From Bacteroidaceae bacterium (GTDB lineage: Bacteria > Bacteroidota > Bacteroidia > Bacteroidales > Bacteroidaceae): 64,000 nt of DNA. The stretch is from contig JAFUWG010000031.1 of assembly GCA_017483605.1 (NCBI GenBank), forward strand, positions 40,334 to 104,333, in the 5' to 3' direction. Position numbers and translations under genes: made by a program. Positions 24,364 to 35,300 of the stretch are shown in pieces; position 1 is the first letter of the stretch, and each line of letters opens with the position of its first letter. The notes below the pieces were generated by a model. It did not search any database. It was not told where the DNA came from and worked only from the letters and a program-made list of their open reading frames with translations.

Positions 24364-26121
24364 ATGACAACTATGATGAAAATAAAAAATGTCTTCCTCC
24401 TCGCAGCAGCCATGACCATAGCATGGACTGTTGTCGCCTGCTCCAGCAGCGAGGATGAGATTGACCCTGAACAAGAGCGAGGCGTTGTGAAAGCAGAATT
24501 CACCATTTCTTTCCCCAGCAAAGTTGGGTCAACCAGAATGAGTGCGGCTACCGTCCAAGATAATGGGCAGGATTTCAGGGGAATTAAAAGCATTGAATTG
24601 TATCCTTTTACCAATGTAAAATCAGACATAAGTGGAACAACAACCATTCCCAGCATGATTTCACTGGCAGGTAGTACAACCTTCGGAACAACTGGTGCAA
24701 GTGGTACCAATGCAAATGAGATTGTCAGCGGTTCACTGTTTGCGACCAACAATTCCCATCTCTATCAGAATGTTGACATCCCCATCGGAACAAAGGCATT
24801 CATGTTCTATGGAGAAGCAATCCCTTCAACTGGAGGAAATGCAGTGAACGGTGCTATCAATAAAACATCAACCGGCACAACGCTCGCAGGAATTACATTC
24901 AGCCCTCAGCCGATATGTCCCAATAGCGTCCTTGGCAAAAATGCTACCTCAATAGAAACCTACCTGACAAAAATTGCGACGGCAACAGGATGGGAAACAA
25001 GCACCAATGTTGTGCTACAAAGCCTCTACCAGTCTTTCATCTCTATGCGTGCAGGCTCATGGGCAAGCATACAGGGGGCTGTACAACAACTCTACACATC
25101 TCTTTACAGCAGAACGGACGATGTTTCTGTGGCTATTAAGACCGCTATCACCAATAGCACCTATGCCTCTGAAAGTGGGGGGACTCTCACCTTCCAGACA
25201 TTAGGCAACTATCCTGCCGACATCAACCTGCCAGATGGAGCAGCATACCTAAACTGGGATGATACAAACAAGAAATTCCAAGAAGTAACCAATAATTCTT
25301 CCACAGGTCTTGATGCTACACCCATTTCTTCATACGCTTACCCTGCTTCGCTCTACTACTATGTGCTGAGCAACATCGTAACGGCAGAAGAATCGATGGA
25401 GTCCCACTATAATGGTAACGATGCATGGAAAACTATCACAGACGCTTATGGAACATCACACCCCGCAGTGACTTCTAAAACACGTTCCATCGCCATCTTA
25501 GATCAAGTTCAGTATGCAGTGGGACGATTGGATGTTACGGTGAAAGCCGATGGCACAACGCTTGCAGACAACAAGACAAGCATTACAGTAGCAGGCACCG
25601 ACTTCCCTTTGACGGGCATTCTTGTTGGTGGGCAGAAACCTGTTGACTACAAGTTCCAACAAACTACCGGCACCGCTTACACCATCTATGACAAAGATAT
25701 TTCAGGTATCAATCTAACCTCATCTGAATCATCATCAACCCACACTTTGGTATTTGAGACTAAAGATGCAACAGAAGAGAATCAACCTGATGCCATTGTG
25801 AAAATTGCCTTGGAATTTGAAAACAAATCCAACCAGACAATTGTGGGATACAATAATCAACTCATCTACCCAAAGACCAAGTTCTACCTTGTCGGAACAT
25901 TGGATCCTTGGAAAAACGAGACTCAAAAATATGATTCCACGGGACCTGTTATCAAGAAGGCTTTTGTACAAGATTATACTACAACAGCCAATATGGTAAT
26001 AAAGAATCTGAAAAATGCGTACAATACAATGCCAGACCTACAGGCTCCACAACTCGAGATGGGACTTTCGGTCGATTTGAGTTGGAAGACAGGTATCACA
26101 CAAAAAATTGAGATTCAATAA
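24364..26121 (+). CDS. Fimbrillin family lipoprotein 1
   Basis: 585 residues with a lipoprotein signal (TVVACSSSED, acylated Cys at about 22). The mature start shows the fimbrillin pattern: a beta-strand (VKAEFTISF), then STRMSAATVQ and FRGIKSIELYPF. Members of this type V pilus family are exported as lipoproteins, trimmed at an Arg by a surface protease and polymerised by strand exchange. Two related segments recur in the neighbours: AGTDFPLTGILVGGQ near residue 415 and LPDGAAYLNWD near 300. The C-terminus (MGLSVDLSWKTG) resembles that of the next protein. It follows the DUF3575 gene by 91 bp. Whether it is shaft or tip subunit is not decidable. Confidence 0.82.
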   Translation: MTTMMKIKNVFLLAAAMTIAWTVVACSSSEDEIDPEQERGVVKAEFTISFPSKVGSTRMSAATVQDNGQDFRGIKSIELYPFTNVKSDISGTTTIPSMISLAGSTTFGTTGASGTNANEIVSGSLFATNNSHLYQNVDIPIGTKAFMFYGEAIPSTGGNAVNGAINKTSTGTTLAGITFSPQPICPNSVLGKNATSIETYLTKIATATGWETSTNVVLQSLYQSFISMRAGSWASIQGAVQQLYTSLYSRTDDVSVAIKTAITNSTYASESGGTLTFQTLGNYPADINLPDGAAYLNWDDTNKKFQEVTNNSSTGLDATPISSYAYPASLYYYVLSNIVTAEESMESHYNGNDAWKTITDAYGTSHPAVTSKTRSIAILDQVQYAVGRLDVTVKADGTTLADNKTSITVAGTDFPLTGILVGGQKPVDYKFQQTTGTAYTIYDKDISGINLTSSESSSTHTLVFETKDATEENQPDAIVKIALEFENKSNQTIVGYNNQLIYPKTKFYLVGTLDPWKNETQKYDSTGPVIKKAFVQDYTTTANMVIKNLKNAYNTMPDLQAPQLEMGLSVDLSWKTGITQKIEIQ

Positions 26122-26150
26122 TTAAAATGTTGGAAATAAAAATACATTAT

Positions 26151-28409
26151 ATGACAAAGTTTTATCAATATGCCTTGATGGGTACGATAGTGCTCGCTGG
26201 TGCAGCAGGATTTACAGCGTGCTCGTCGAGTGACGATGCACCCATTGACAATCCTCACTACAATCCGGAAACAAATGAGGTGAACGCCAGTTTTGTTTTC
26301 AATGTGTCAACAGGCAATACAGCCACGACACGCCAGACAGCCGAAGCCACTCAGGCTACGGAAAACGAACTCTTCAGAGGAATTGACAATGCTGTGCTCT
26401 TTTCCTACAAGCAGGCGGGCAAAGACGGCTACAGCCTGGCGGCTCTGCCAACCGGCGGACTGATGGACAAGCGTTATGATCTGTCGGAGATTCTGGCTCC
26501 CAACACCATCGACAAGGACAATTCACACCGAGTGATTGAAACCTCCTTGCCGCTGAACACCAACACTCTGGTTTTCTACGGAAAAGCCATCGAAGGCACA
26601 GCCTCGGCTGCCGATGCCAACAGAGGGTTCACCGCCTACGACCTGTATGGTCACCTCGACGATTACAACCCTGGTTATGACACCAACCTGGGCACCGCAA
26701 ACTTTGAGTTGGGACGACGCATGACCCCAGAGAATGTCGGCAACTTCAGAAGAATCGAAGAACTGCTGAGCGGCGTACTGACCTGCATCATGTACACCAA
26801 CTTGATGGATGACCGCCATGTGGACATCGAAGCCACCGCCCATCCGTCCAACGACGACAACATCCCTGCCTACGGATTCGACGTGGCTACGACCGAATAC
26901 CCTGAACTGAAATGGGCTGACTACTCAAACAGCGATACCAAAAGCCCCGTGGAAACATCTCACACGCTCTATCCGCTCGAAAAGAAACTGGCTGATGCCT
27001 ATCGCGAGATGACCACCATCAAGCAGTCAGCCGGCGAACTCCGAGCCGGTTCGGGTCTGGCTTTGGAAATGACGATGCAGGACCTTTGGTCGGTAATTAA
27101 CGAAGTGCGCTGTGCCACACCACTCAACAAGCCCGAGACTGTAGCCAAGTATTTGGCTGAGCGCGTGAACGAGCGTCTGCAAGAGTACTTCACCGCCACC
27201 AGCCTCCCTGTTGACGGTACTAATGTGACGGGCGTCACGTTCCGATCCACCGACCACATCATCACGTCCTTCATCTCTGACGTATGGCCAACAACAGCCG
27301 GAACGAAACCTACCGACTTCGATGCCATCAAGAATCTCTCCATGAGCCGATTCCCACAGATGTTCCACATTCCAGACGGATCCACCCACCTGGCATTCGA
27401 CCGCGACAAGCAGGCATTCAACTATGTGTGGAACTACAACACCAGTGCCGTAGGTGATGCAAGTGGATTCACTGTCGAGAGTTATTATTACCCAGCCGAA
27501 CTGCTCTACTTCGGCAACAGTCCAATCCGCGTGTCCAACACCGAGCATAAACCTAACACATACCCCAATGGTGTGGCAAACTGGGACGACGATTTGCAGT
27601 GGGACACCGCCGACTGGACAAAGAACAGTCACGTGACCTCGTCCACACAGAGCGTTGCCATGCAGAACGACGTAAACTACGGCACCGCTTTGCTGAAGAC
27701 AACCATCCGCTACGGTGCATCCACACTGAACGATAACAACCATGCCATCCAGAAGGAGAAAGACCCGTCAATCTCTGACACCGACGAGCCTGACAACACC
27801 ATCAATGTGAGCGGCACCACGTTCCAACTCATCAGTGTGGTCATAAGCGGGCAGCCAAAGAAAGTGGGATGGGACTTCACACGCAAGGCTGACGACAACG
27901 AGGTCGGCTACATCAACGACATGGCAATCTCCGATGAGGCAGCCAGGATTCCTGCCTACACAGAAGGTGGCTCAAAGTCATCACCAAACTACACGCTGGT
28001 ATTCGACAACTACAAGAATACCCCCACAGGTCAGGAGAAAGTGTACATCGCCCTCGAACTGAGAAATAACTCAGGTCAGGACTTCTTCGGTCTGCACAAC
28101 CTGATTCGCAACGGCAGCAACTTCTACCTGATTGGCGAACTGGATCCAGCCACCGTTTCTGATTTCACCTGGCCCACTCACCACGCACTGCCTCCCTACA
28201 ATGCCGACGGCTCCACCATCAAGGAGAAACGCGTCTTCATTCAGGACTTCATGACCTCTGCCGACTTCGTGATTGGAGCCAACTCTCTGAAATACGCATA
28301 CTTGACAGTACCTGATCTGCGTTACAGTGCCCTTACGCTGGGTCTTTCGGTAGATATCAACTGGTCAACGGGATTGAACTTCGACAACATCATTCTCGGA
28401 GGCGAATAG
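26151..28409 (+). CDS. Fimbrillin family lipoprotein 2 (large)
   Basis: 752 residues from the ATG at 26151; the ATG at 26127 would add eight residues. Lipobox FTACSSSDD, then a strand (VNASFVFNV), TATTRQTAEATQ and FRGIDNAVLFSY, the same order as in fimbrillin 1. The central part carries IPDGSTHLAFDRDKQAFNY and the later part SGTTFQLISVVISGQ; it ends LTLGLSVDINWSTG. It is a paralogue of the preceding protein, about 170 residues longer. Gap to the next gene is 12 bp. Predicted surface pilus subunit or adhesive accessory subunit. Confidence 0.82.
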   Translation: MTKFYQYALMGTIVLAGAAGFTACSSSDDAPIDNPHYNPETNEVNASFVFNVSTGNTATTRQTAEATQATENELFRGIDNAVLFSYKQAGKDGYSLAALPTGGLMDKRYDLSEILAPNTIDKDNSHRVIETSLPLNTNTLVFYGKAIEGTASAADANRGFTAYDLYGHLDDYNPGYDTNLGTANFELGRRMTPENVGNFRRIEELLSGVLTCIMYTNLMDDRHVDIEATAHPSNDDNIPAYGFDVATTEYPELKWADYSNSDTKSPVETSHTLYPLEKKLADAYREMTTIKQSAGELRAGSGLALEMTMQDLWSVINEVRCATPLNKPETVAKYLAERVNERLQEYFTATSLPVDGTNVTGVTFRSTDHIITSFISDVWPTTAGTKPTDFDAIKNLSMSRFPQMFHIPDGSTHLAFDRDKQAFNYVWNYNTSAVGDASGFTVESYYYPAELLYFGNSPIRVSNTEHKPNTYPNGVANWDDDLQWDTADWTKNSHVTSSTQSVAMQNDVNYGTALLKTTIRYGASTLNDNNHAIQKEKDPSISDTDEPDNTINVSGTTFQLISVVISGQPKKVGWDFTRKADDNEVGYINDMAISDEAARIPAYTEGGSKSSPNYTLVFDNYKNTPTGQEKVYIALELRNNSGQDFFGLHNLIRNGSNFYLIGELDPATVSDFTWPTHHALPPYNADGSTIKEKRVFIQDFMTSADFVIGANSLKYAYLTVPDLRYSALTLGLSVDINWSTGLNFDNIILGGE

Positions 28410-28421
28410 TCAAGAGAAGGA

Positions 28422-29468
28422 ATGAAACTGAACAGATACCATTGTGCTACGTTGTTGCTGTCAGCACTGCTGATGGTCAGTTGCTCTGTCATCGACGATG
28501 ACCGTAGCGACTGCGGCGATGACAGTAACAACTTCCAACTGGACTACGAACTGCAACTGGTGACCAACATCACGACCGAGTTGCAGACAGAACTATCCAC
28601 ACAGACGGATGTTAGCGTGGCAACAGCATTGCGTGGTTATCTGTCAGATATCTTCACCGACTTTGCCCACGACATTGACCTCTCCTTCTACGACACACAG
28701 GATGACTCCATCCGTTTGCAGCACGACCAGCATGTGATGGATGCAAACCAGGCGAGTTACACACTCAACCTGCCCATGCGCCAATATATGCACCTGGCTG
28801 CTGCCAATCTGGTAGAAAATCCCATCGTCAGCCTCGTCACCGACGAACACTGCCACACAGCAAAGTTCCTGCAGCCAACCGCCGACACCATCACCTCCCA
28901 CACCACGGGCGTGTTTTCGGCACGACTGCCAATGGACGTACAAGAAGGAATCAGCCAGCACTTCAATGTCCACCTCTACATGACCAACTGTGCAACCGCA
29001 CTGGTGATTGACACCATCGGCAGTGGCATCCGCAACCTGCAAGTGTTCACCACAGGCTTTGCCGTAGGGTTCAACCTGGCAGACAGCACTTACATCTATT
29101 CCGACACGCCGCCCATCATTACGGCCAATGCCCTCAACACCAATGCCAATACGCCACAGGTGTTCTGCTCCGTTCAGTTTCCATCTCGCGAAACCCAACC
29201 CACACGCACCATCATCGAGACCACCGACCCATTCGTTTCGACCGCAGCCGACGAGAGCCTATGGGAATACCGCATCTACGCCACCACTGCCGAAGGCACG
29301 GAAACAGAAACGATATTCCACATAAATACTCCACAACGAGCAGGACAACTCAAAGTCCTGAAAGCCAAGGCACATGCCGACGGAGCCGTAAGCACAAACG
29401 ACCCCACCGTGGGTGTAAATGTAACAACCAACTGGAACAATGGCGGACAATACAACCCCGAACTGTAG
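28422..29468 (+). CDS. FimB/Mfa2 family fimbrial anchor lipoprotein
   Basis: 348 residues with lipoprotein signal (MVSCSVIDDDRSDCG). The acidic CxxxxDDxSDC start after the lipid Cys is characteristic of FimB/Mfa2 proteins, the minor subunits that anchor type V pili and limit their length. Two Ig-like beta domains follow without a clear fimbrillin TRM motif, as expected for a subunit that is not trimmed. It lies 12 bp after fimbrillin 2 and 23 bp before the next start. Confidence 0.85.
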   Translation: MKLNRYHCATLLLSALLMVSCSVIDDDRSDCGDDSNNFQLDYELQLVTNITTELQTELSTQTDVSVATALRGYLSDIFTDFAHDIDLSFYDTQDDSIRLQHDQHVMDANQASYTLNLPMRQYMHLAAANLVENPIVSLVTDEHCHTAKFLQPTADTITSHTTGVFSARLPMDVQEGISQHFNVHLYMTNCATALVIDTIGSGIRNLQVFTTGFAVGFNLADSTYIYSDTPPIITANALNTNANTPQVFCSVQFPSRETQPTRTIIETTDPFVSTAADESLWEYRIYATTAEGTETETIFHINTPQRAGQLKVLKAKAHADGAVSTNDPTVGVNVTTNWNNGGQYNPEL

Positions 29469-29478
29469 AATCAAACAG

Positions 29479-29484
29479 AGGAGG
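29479..29484 (+). promoter_or_regulatory. Strong Shine-Dalgarno that fixes a TTG start
   Basis: AGGAGG lies 7 nt before the TTG at 29492. No in-frame ATG gives a complete lipoprotein signal, so this site decides the start. A perfect Shine-Dalgarno is uncommon in Bacteroidetes genes. Confidence 0.7.
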
Positions 29485-29491
29485 ATACGAC

Positions 29492-31219
29492 TTGAGAACA
29501 CTTCATCAGCATACATATAAAATAGAAATATGTGCGATAAGCCTTATGGCATTGTGGATGATATCGTCGTGCAATACGTCAGATGAAACACCTTTGTCTG
29601 ACGTGTCACAAATATCAGCCAATGTTGCTTTGTGCCTGTCCGGTTCCCACGACGATGCCAATACCCGCATGTCGGGAAGTGCCACACAAAACGGAGGCAC
29701 CTATCGGGACATCAGCACATTCACCCTCATTCCTTTTGGCACAAACGGAATCATACAACCCGACGACTCTCCGCTTTTCCCCAGCCTTGTTTTCTCTCCC
29801 ATTGAGTCCGTCGCCAACGGCAATAACAGACATTACCATAACGAGAGATACGACCTCACCATCGGCACTGGCTCCTTCCTTTGCTACGGACAGGCTCTTC
29901 CCGTGTCAGCCCAAAGCGGTTACACCGTCACAGAATCACAATTTCTGAACGGCTCCACCACATTTACCAACACCGACAACACCCCACAGAACATCAAGTT
30001 CAGTCCCGCCGCCATCTATACCCCCGACGGAAAGGCGGAAAAACTTGCTCAATACTTGACAAGCATTGCCCATGCTGGGAATTGGTATAGAACCGATGGA
30101 GATTTGAAAAGTCTGTTTAACGAATTTACCAACTATAGCACTACCACTGCAGAGCCATACCCACCATTCGCTGGCTCCAGCACCAACATCAAGAAACTGG
30201 TCAACGGACTGTACCAGAAAGTCAAATCGTCAACGCTGAAAGACGATATTCAAGGTGCAATCAAAAGCAGCACCTATGTAAAGACCTTCAACGAAACAAC
30301 GGGAGAAGTTGAGGCTTTCAACGACAATATAGAGAACCACCCCACCAACCTCCCCGACGGAGCGGCAACCATCCGCTGGAACAACAGCAGTCAGAAGTTT
30401 GAATACCCCACCGAGGCATCCACTCTCCTACAATATGCCTATCCAGCCGAACTGTACTACTTTGCCAACAGCACACTTCGCACGTCAAATTCAGACATGT
30501 CGATGTACTATACGGCCAGCAACAGTTGGAACGATATTAAAAACGCCCACATCGATGGCACTACCATTACGGCATCAACTCGTTCCGTCGCCATCGACCA
30601 GCCGCTTCAATACGGAGTGGGCTGTCTGAAAACACTCATCAAGGCTGGCAGTGCCACTTTGCCTGATGTTAAAGGAGACCCCGTTTCCCTCACCTCCGGC
30701 ACCTTTCCCCTGACAGCCGTTCTCATCGGAGGGCAATATGAACAGACCTACTGCTTTGAGCCTACCGCTGCATCCTCAGCCAAGGAGTCCGTCATCTATG
30801 ACAAAAGCATCGCTAATGAAAATGTCTGCTTGGGAGACTGCCAAAGCGACTTCTCCGCACCACTCTACACTCTGGCATACCAAACGAGAGACCGCAAAAT
30901 CGTGACCCTCGTGCTGGAGTTTCAGAACAACTGCGACAAGGACTTCCTGTGCGAAAGCGGCACCATATATAGAGGCACAAAATTCTACATGGTGGCACAA
31001 ATCACCCCTTCCACCGTCACCACTGACCATCAGCAGCGCGTCATCACTCAAGACTATCTGACCACCATCCAACTGACCATCTCCAGCCTTGCCTCGGCAT
31101 ATAACGCCCTGCCAAGCCTTGACAACGATCAGTTGCGCCTCTTCACCGTGGTACAAGCAGGCATTCAGCAGTGGAAAGACGGTGAGAACGAATACCACCA
31201 CAACGTACACAACTGGTAA
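29492..31219 (+). CDS. Fimbrillin family lipoprotein 3 (TTG start)
   Basis: 575 residues. The TTG at 29492 gives a standard signal: MRTLHQHTYKIEICAISL followed by MALWMISSCNTSDE with the lipid Cys. The mature protein has DANTRMSGSATQ and YRDISTFTLIPF, the middle has LPDGAATIRWNNSSQKFEY and SGTFPLTAVLIGGQ, matching fimbrillins 1 and 2 segment by segment, so the three are paralogues. It carries several Cys (NVCLGDCQSD, NNCDKDFLCES), more than its relatives. It follows the Mfa2-type gene by 23 bp. Predicted pilus subunit. Confidence 0.8.
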   Translation: MRTLHQHTYKIEICAISLMALWMISSCNTSDETPLSDVSQISANVALCLSGSHDDANTRMSGSATQNGGTYRDISTFTLIPFGTNGIIQPDDSPLFPSLVFSPIESVANGNNRHYHNERYDLTIGTGSFLCYGQALPVSAQSGYTVTESQFLNGSTTFTNTDNTPQNIKFSPAAIYTPDGKAEKLAQYLTSIAHAGNWYRTDGDLKSLFNEFTNYSTTTAEPYPPFAGSSTNIKKLVNGLYQKVKSSTLKDDIQGAIKSSTYVKTFNETTGEVEAFNDNIENHPTNLPDGAATIRWNNSSQKFEYPTEASTLLQYAYPAELYYFANSTLRTSNSDMSMYYTASNSWNDIKNAHIDGTTITASTRSVAIDQPLQYGVGCLKTLIKAGSATLPDVKGDPVSLTSGTFPLTAVLIGGQYEQTYCFEPTAASSAKESVIYDKSIANENVCLGDCQSDFSAPLYTLAYQTRDRKIVTLVLEFQNNCDKDFLCESGTIYRGTKFYMVAQITPSTVTTDHQQRVITQDYLTTIQLTISSLASAYNALPSLDNDQLRLFTVVQAGIQQWKDGENEYHHNVHNW

Positions 31220-31231
31220 GGAAATAACAAG

Positions 31232-32380
31232 ATGAAAGTCAACGACATACATCACATTTGTATCGCACTCTGCATAACCTCCATGCTGAGCCTTTCGGCA
31301 TGTTCCGACGACGACGGACAAGACACCCGTCAACTCGGACAGCGACAAATGAGCCTAACCCTCTGCCCACAGCAACTCCAAGCAACACCCTCCTCGCTCA
31401 CCCGTGCACTGCCTTTCGGCTACGAAACCCTGAACACACCGTCACGTTACGCCCGAATCTGGACATTCATCGCCCCACAGGAGGGAGCAGATGCAATAAC
31501 CCGAATCTTCTCATTAGACATGAACGGAGCCAGTTGGCAGTCCAACCTCACCCTCTCCGACACCAGTAACCCCTACTACATCTATGGCTTTACCCCCACA
31601 GGCACCGACACATCCTCCGACATTGCCATCGACCAACTCCCCGGACATACAGGCTATGCGGCAGGTGCCCAACTCACCATCCGAAATCTCCAAGCCGTCA
31701 CCGCGCAAGACCCCTGTGTGATTGTAGGCGTGAAGAAAGGCGATGGCAGCAACACCCCCATAAATGACATTGACATCCGGTTGGGCAACTTCAGTTACAA
31801 GTTTGCCGACACTGTCGAAAACGAATATGCTTATCTGCTTCTCAACCATCTGTTTGGAGCCTTCCACTTCGAGATGAAGATCAATGAGACCTACGCTCAG
31901 TTGCGTACCATTGTTATCAAGTCCATGCGGCTTACAGCCTTGGCACCCTCAACGGTACAGACAATCGTGACCCTCACCACCACAGCCAATGGCACCACCC
32001 CCTTGGTGGGCGACAATGCCATCCAGTTCACCACTCCAGATGCGGCAACCGAGGGCACTCCATTTACCTTATACGAGACGAGCAGCGGCACCGATGAGCC
32101 TCTGTCCCTAACCACCAGTTACCAGCCCATCCGCAGTGAAGCCATCTACATTGCTCCCAGCATTCAGAACTTCAGGCTCACCACCCTGTACGACGTGTAC
32201 GATAGAAATGGCAACCTCATCCGCAAAGACTGTACTGCCGACAACACCTTCAGTATGAGCCACTTATACTCCGAACTAAAACCTGGCTATCGCCACACCA
32301 TCCATATAGAAGTCAACCCTACTTTTCTCTATGTATTGTCAGAGCCCGACTTGGACAGCCCGACATTTACCGTTGAATAA
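31232..32380 (+). CDS. Fimbrillin-like (Mfa-like) lipoprotein 4
   Basis: 382 residues with lipobox LSACSDDDG. After a short linker, LTRALPFGYETLNTP and IWTFIAPQEG fit the shorter Mfa-like/fimbrillin-like group rather than the three longer paralogues upstream. The remainder is beta-rich with one further region of similarity to fimbrillin C-terminal domains. It lies 12 bp after fimbrillin 3 and 14 bp before the giant gene, so it is translated from the same message. Possibly a tip or adaptor subunit; this is inferred from position and length only. Confidence 0.75.
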   Translation: MKVNDIHHICIALCITSMLSLSACSDDDGQDTRQLGQRQMSLTLCPQQLQATPSSLTRALPFGYETLNTPSRYARIWTFIAPQEGADAITRIFSLDMNGASWQSNLTLSDTSNPYYIYGFTPTGTDTSSDIAIDQLPGHTGYAAGAQLTIRNLQAVTAQDPCVIVGVKKGDGSNTPINDIDIRLGNFSYKFADTVENEYAYLLLNHLFGAFHFEMKINETYAQLRTIVIKSMRLTALAPSTVQTIVTLTTTANGTTPLVGDNAIQFTTPDAATEGTPFTLYETSSGTDEPLSLTTSYQPIRSEAIYIAPSIQNFRLTTLYDVYDRNGNLIRKDCTADNTFSMSHLYSELKPGYRHTIHIEVNPTFLYVLSEPDLDSPTFTVE

Positions 32381-32394
32381 ATAAAGACTCACTC

Positions 32395-35300
32395 ATGCGC
32401 AAGATATCGACCATATTATTATTCCTCACAATAACCTTCGCAAATGCACAGATACGCATAGGCGGCAATGTGTATGGAGGCGGCAATGCCGGCAATGTGG
32501 GAGGGGGCACATCCGTCACCCTGCGTGCTGGCGACCTCAACGCTGTGTTCGGCGGTGCCCGCATGGCAAATGTAGGAGGCAGCACCTTTGTCCACATCAA
32601 CGGTGCTGAAGCCTCCGACTACATGATTATCAACAAGATCTATGGAGGAAATGACATAGCAGGAACCATTGGCACATCAGCAACAGTCCCATCCGCCCTG
32701 ACGGAAATCAAAAGGACAGAAGAAGATCAGAATGACCAAGACAAGTACGACATCGACGCAACGTGGAACACCTTTGTACGCATTTCCACAAAGACTACCA
32801 CAGATGATGAAACAGGCGAAGTGACAGAGGCAGATGATGCCAAGAAGATATACATCGGTCAACTCTTCGGCGGAGGCAACGGTGACTACGACTACACCTC
32901 TGAGAAACTGGATGATGGAGAGACTGACAATCCCTACTACAATTTGACCAAGCCTGAACTGGGAAAGACTTATCTGGAACTCTGCGGAGGCTCAATCGTA
33001 TATGCTTACGGCGGTGGCAACAATGCCACGGTGACAGGTTCGACCGTGATATGTGTGAACAACCCCAGCAAGGTGGTCAACAGCATTAAGGACGCACAAG
33101 GCGTGGAGTTGCTCACCACCGAGCGTTTTCGTACCCAAATGGGAATCAACACCGGTTTCTCCTACCCCAGCAGTGATGCCTTCCAGATTGGTCGTCTCTT
33201 TGGCGGTAACAACATGGCAGAGATGTCCATCCGCCCACGATGGAACCTTCTGCACGGCAAAATCCGCAACCTCTACAGCGGCGGCAACAAGGGAGCCATG
33301 ACCCATCACGAAGGTCTGCTGCTGGAAATAGCGGAAAATTCCACCATCACTATTGACAATGTGTATGGTGGTTGCCGCATGGCAGACGTACACCCCCTGC
33401 AATCAGGCACCCTCGCAAGCGGAGAATACTACGATGTGGCATCCAGAGACATCCAGTTGAGTGACACTGATGACGAAGGCAACCCCTTATACCACTTTCC
33501 CTCAGGTTTGTCAGCCCGTGTGCTGGTGCGCGGTGGTGACATCAACAACGTATATGGCGGCAACGACATCACCGGCAATGTGAAGGGTGGCAATGCGGTC
33601 GGAGTCTATACCAGCATCCGTGGCGATGTCTATGGCGGAGGCAACGGCTCGTATCCATATACAGACAATGCCGCCCTCAAGAACGATGACATCTATGGTG
33701 ACCTGTACTATACCATTCCAACTGGGAAAAAATCCGTCGAGGCTCTGAACGACTTCCGTCCCAATGCCGAACAGGTGTCCATCCGCGTGGTCGGTAAAGA
33801 AAAAAACGTAAACGGGAAGACACAAATCACCCCGACCATCATCCACGGATCCATTTTTTGTGGAGGAAACTGTGCCACACTTCGCAACAACGACCCTACC
33901 AAGGATGCTGTTGCAGAACTGAAGATTGGCTCCCATGTCATCGCCGACAGAGTCTTTCTTGGCAACAACGGCGAGAACATGATCAGACCTGACATTCTGG
34001 AATATTATGCAAAATGCGTGGACACGAATGGTGATGTGGCAGACATTGGAACAGACTTTAGCCAGATGGACTTGACCAGCACTACGCTAGATTCGAATGG
34101 CAATAAAGAGTTCGACCTCTATATGGACGGAGTGGCAATGAGCATTAAGCCAAGCGTTGTGTTTGACGGCGACAGTGATAGCGATGACCCTACAATCAAA
34201 TATAAACCGTATTCATCCTCTTTTGGTTCTCTTTTCTGCGGCGGCAATGTTGGCAGCATCACGAAGAGCGGCAAGTCAACCCTCAACATCAACAGGGAAA
34301 TCATCATCTACGATAAACTGGTAGGCGGTTGCAACAACGCCTATGTGTTGAGCGGTGACTACAACACAAATTATCAAGGCGGCATCATCGGTGTTAAGAG
34401 CGAACTGAACAGTGACGGACTGTACACCGATGCTGCAGGCAACATCAAGGATCGTCTGGAACTCAACCTGGCAGGTCTGAAGATAGAGCCCAAGCGCTGG
34501 GCAAAGGACGAGGATGGCAATTACAAGAAAGACGCCAATGGCAACCACTATCTGGAATGGAACACGGTTGATGCCCGTCAGTTCGATGCCTCCACTAAGA
34601 AATACGCAGAGGTTGCCCCTGTCACCTCGGGCAGCGGAGCAACTGACACCGATGATGAGTACCGCCGCTTGGACAGTGGCAACATCTACGGTGGCTGCTG
34701 CACCAGCGGCATCGTAAATGGCAATGTGATTATCAATATCAACGCCTCCATCATAGAAACTGACACAATCTTCGACGCGGTAGAAAAAGACGATGAAGCC
34801 GGCGAGGATAAACTCTACGGGAATACCTATTCGATAACCAAGAGACGTTCCGGCGTCATTCTCGACTATCAGGGCATGGACGTGCTCGGCACGGCACTGA
34901 ACGTGTTTGGCGGAGGCAAGGGTCTGGAAACAGAAATATGGGGCAGCACCACCATCAACATGAACCGAGGCTATGTCTTTCAGGTATTCGGCGGCAGCGA
35001 GCAGGGAGCCATTGGAAAGAGGAAGTCCACTGCTACTGGTACATACGAGAAAGATGACTACGGAAGGTATGTCTATGAGTATGACCCCCGGTATAGCACA
35101 TACGTCAACCTCGCAGGTTTGACAACTGGAGTTTCAAAGGCTGCAGATGGAGGAACTGACGAAGATTTGGCAGAAGCGGAGTTCCTCTATGGCGGCGGTT
35201 TTGAGGGACCCATTGCAGGCGACACCCACATCAACTTAGGCAACGGCCGTATCTTCAACTCCTTTGCAGGCAGTTGTAATGCAGACATTCAGGGACACAC

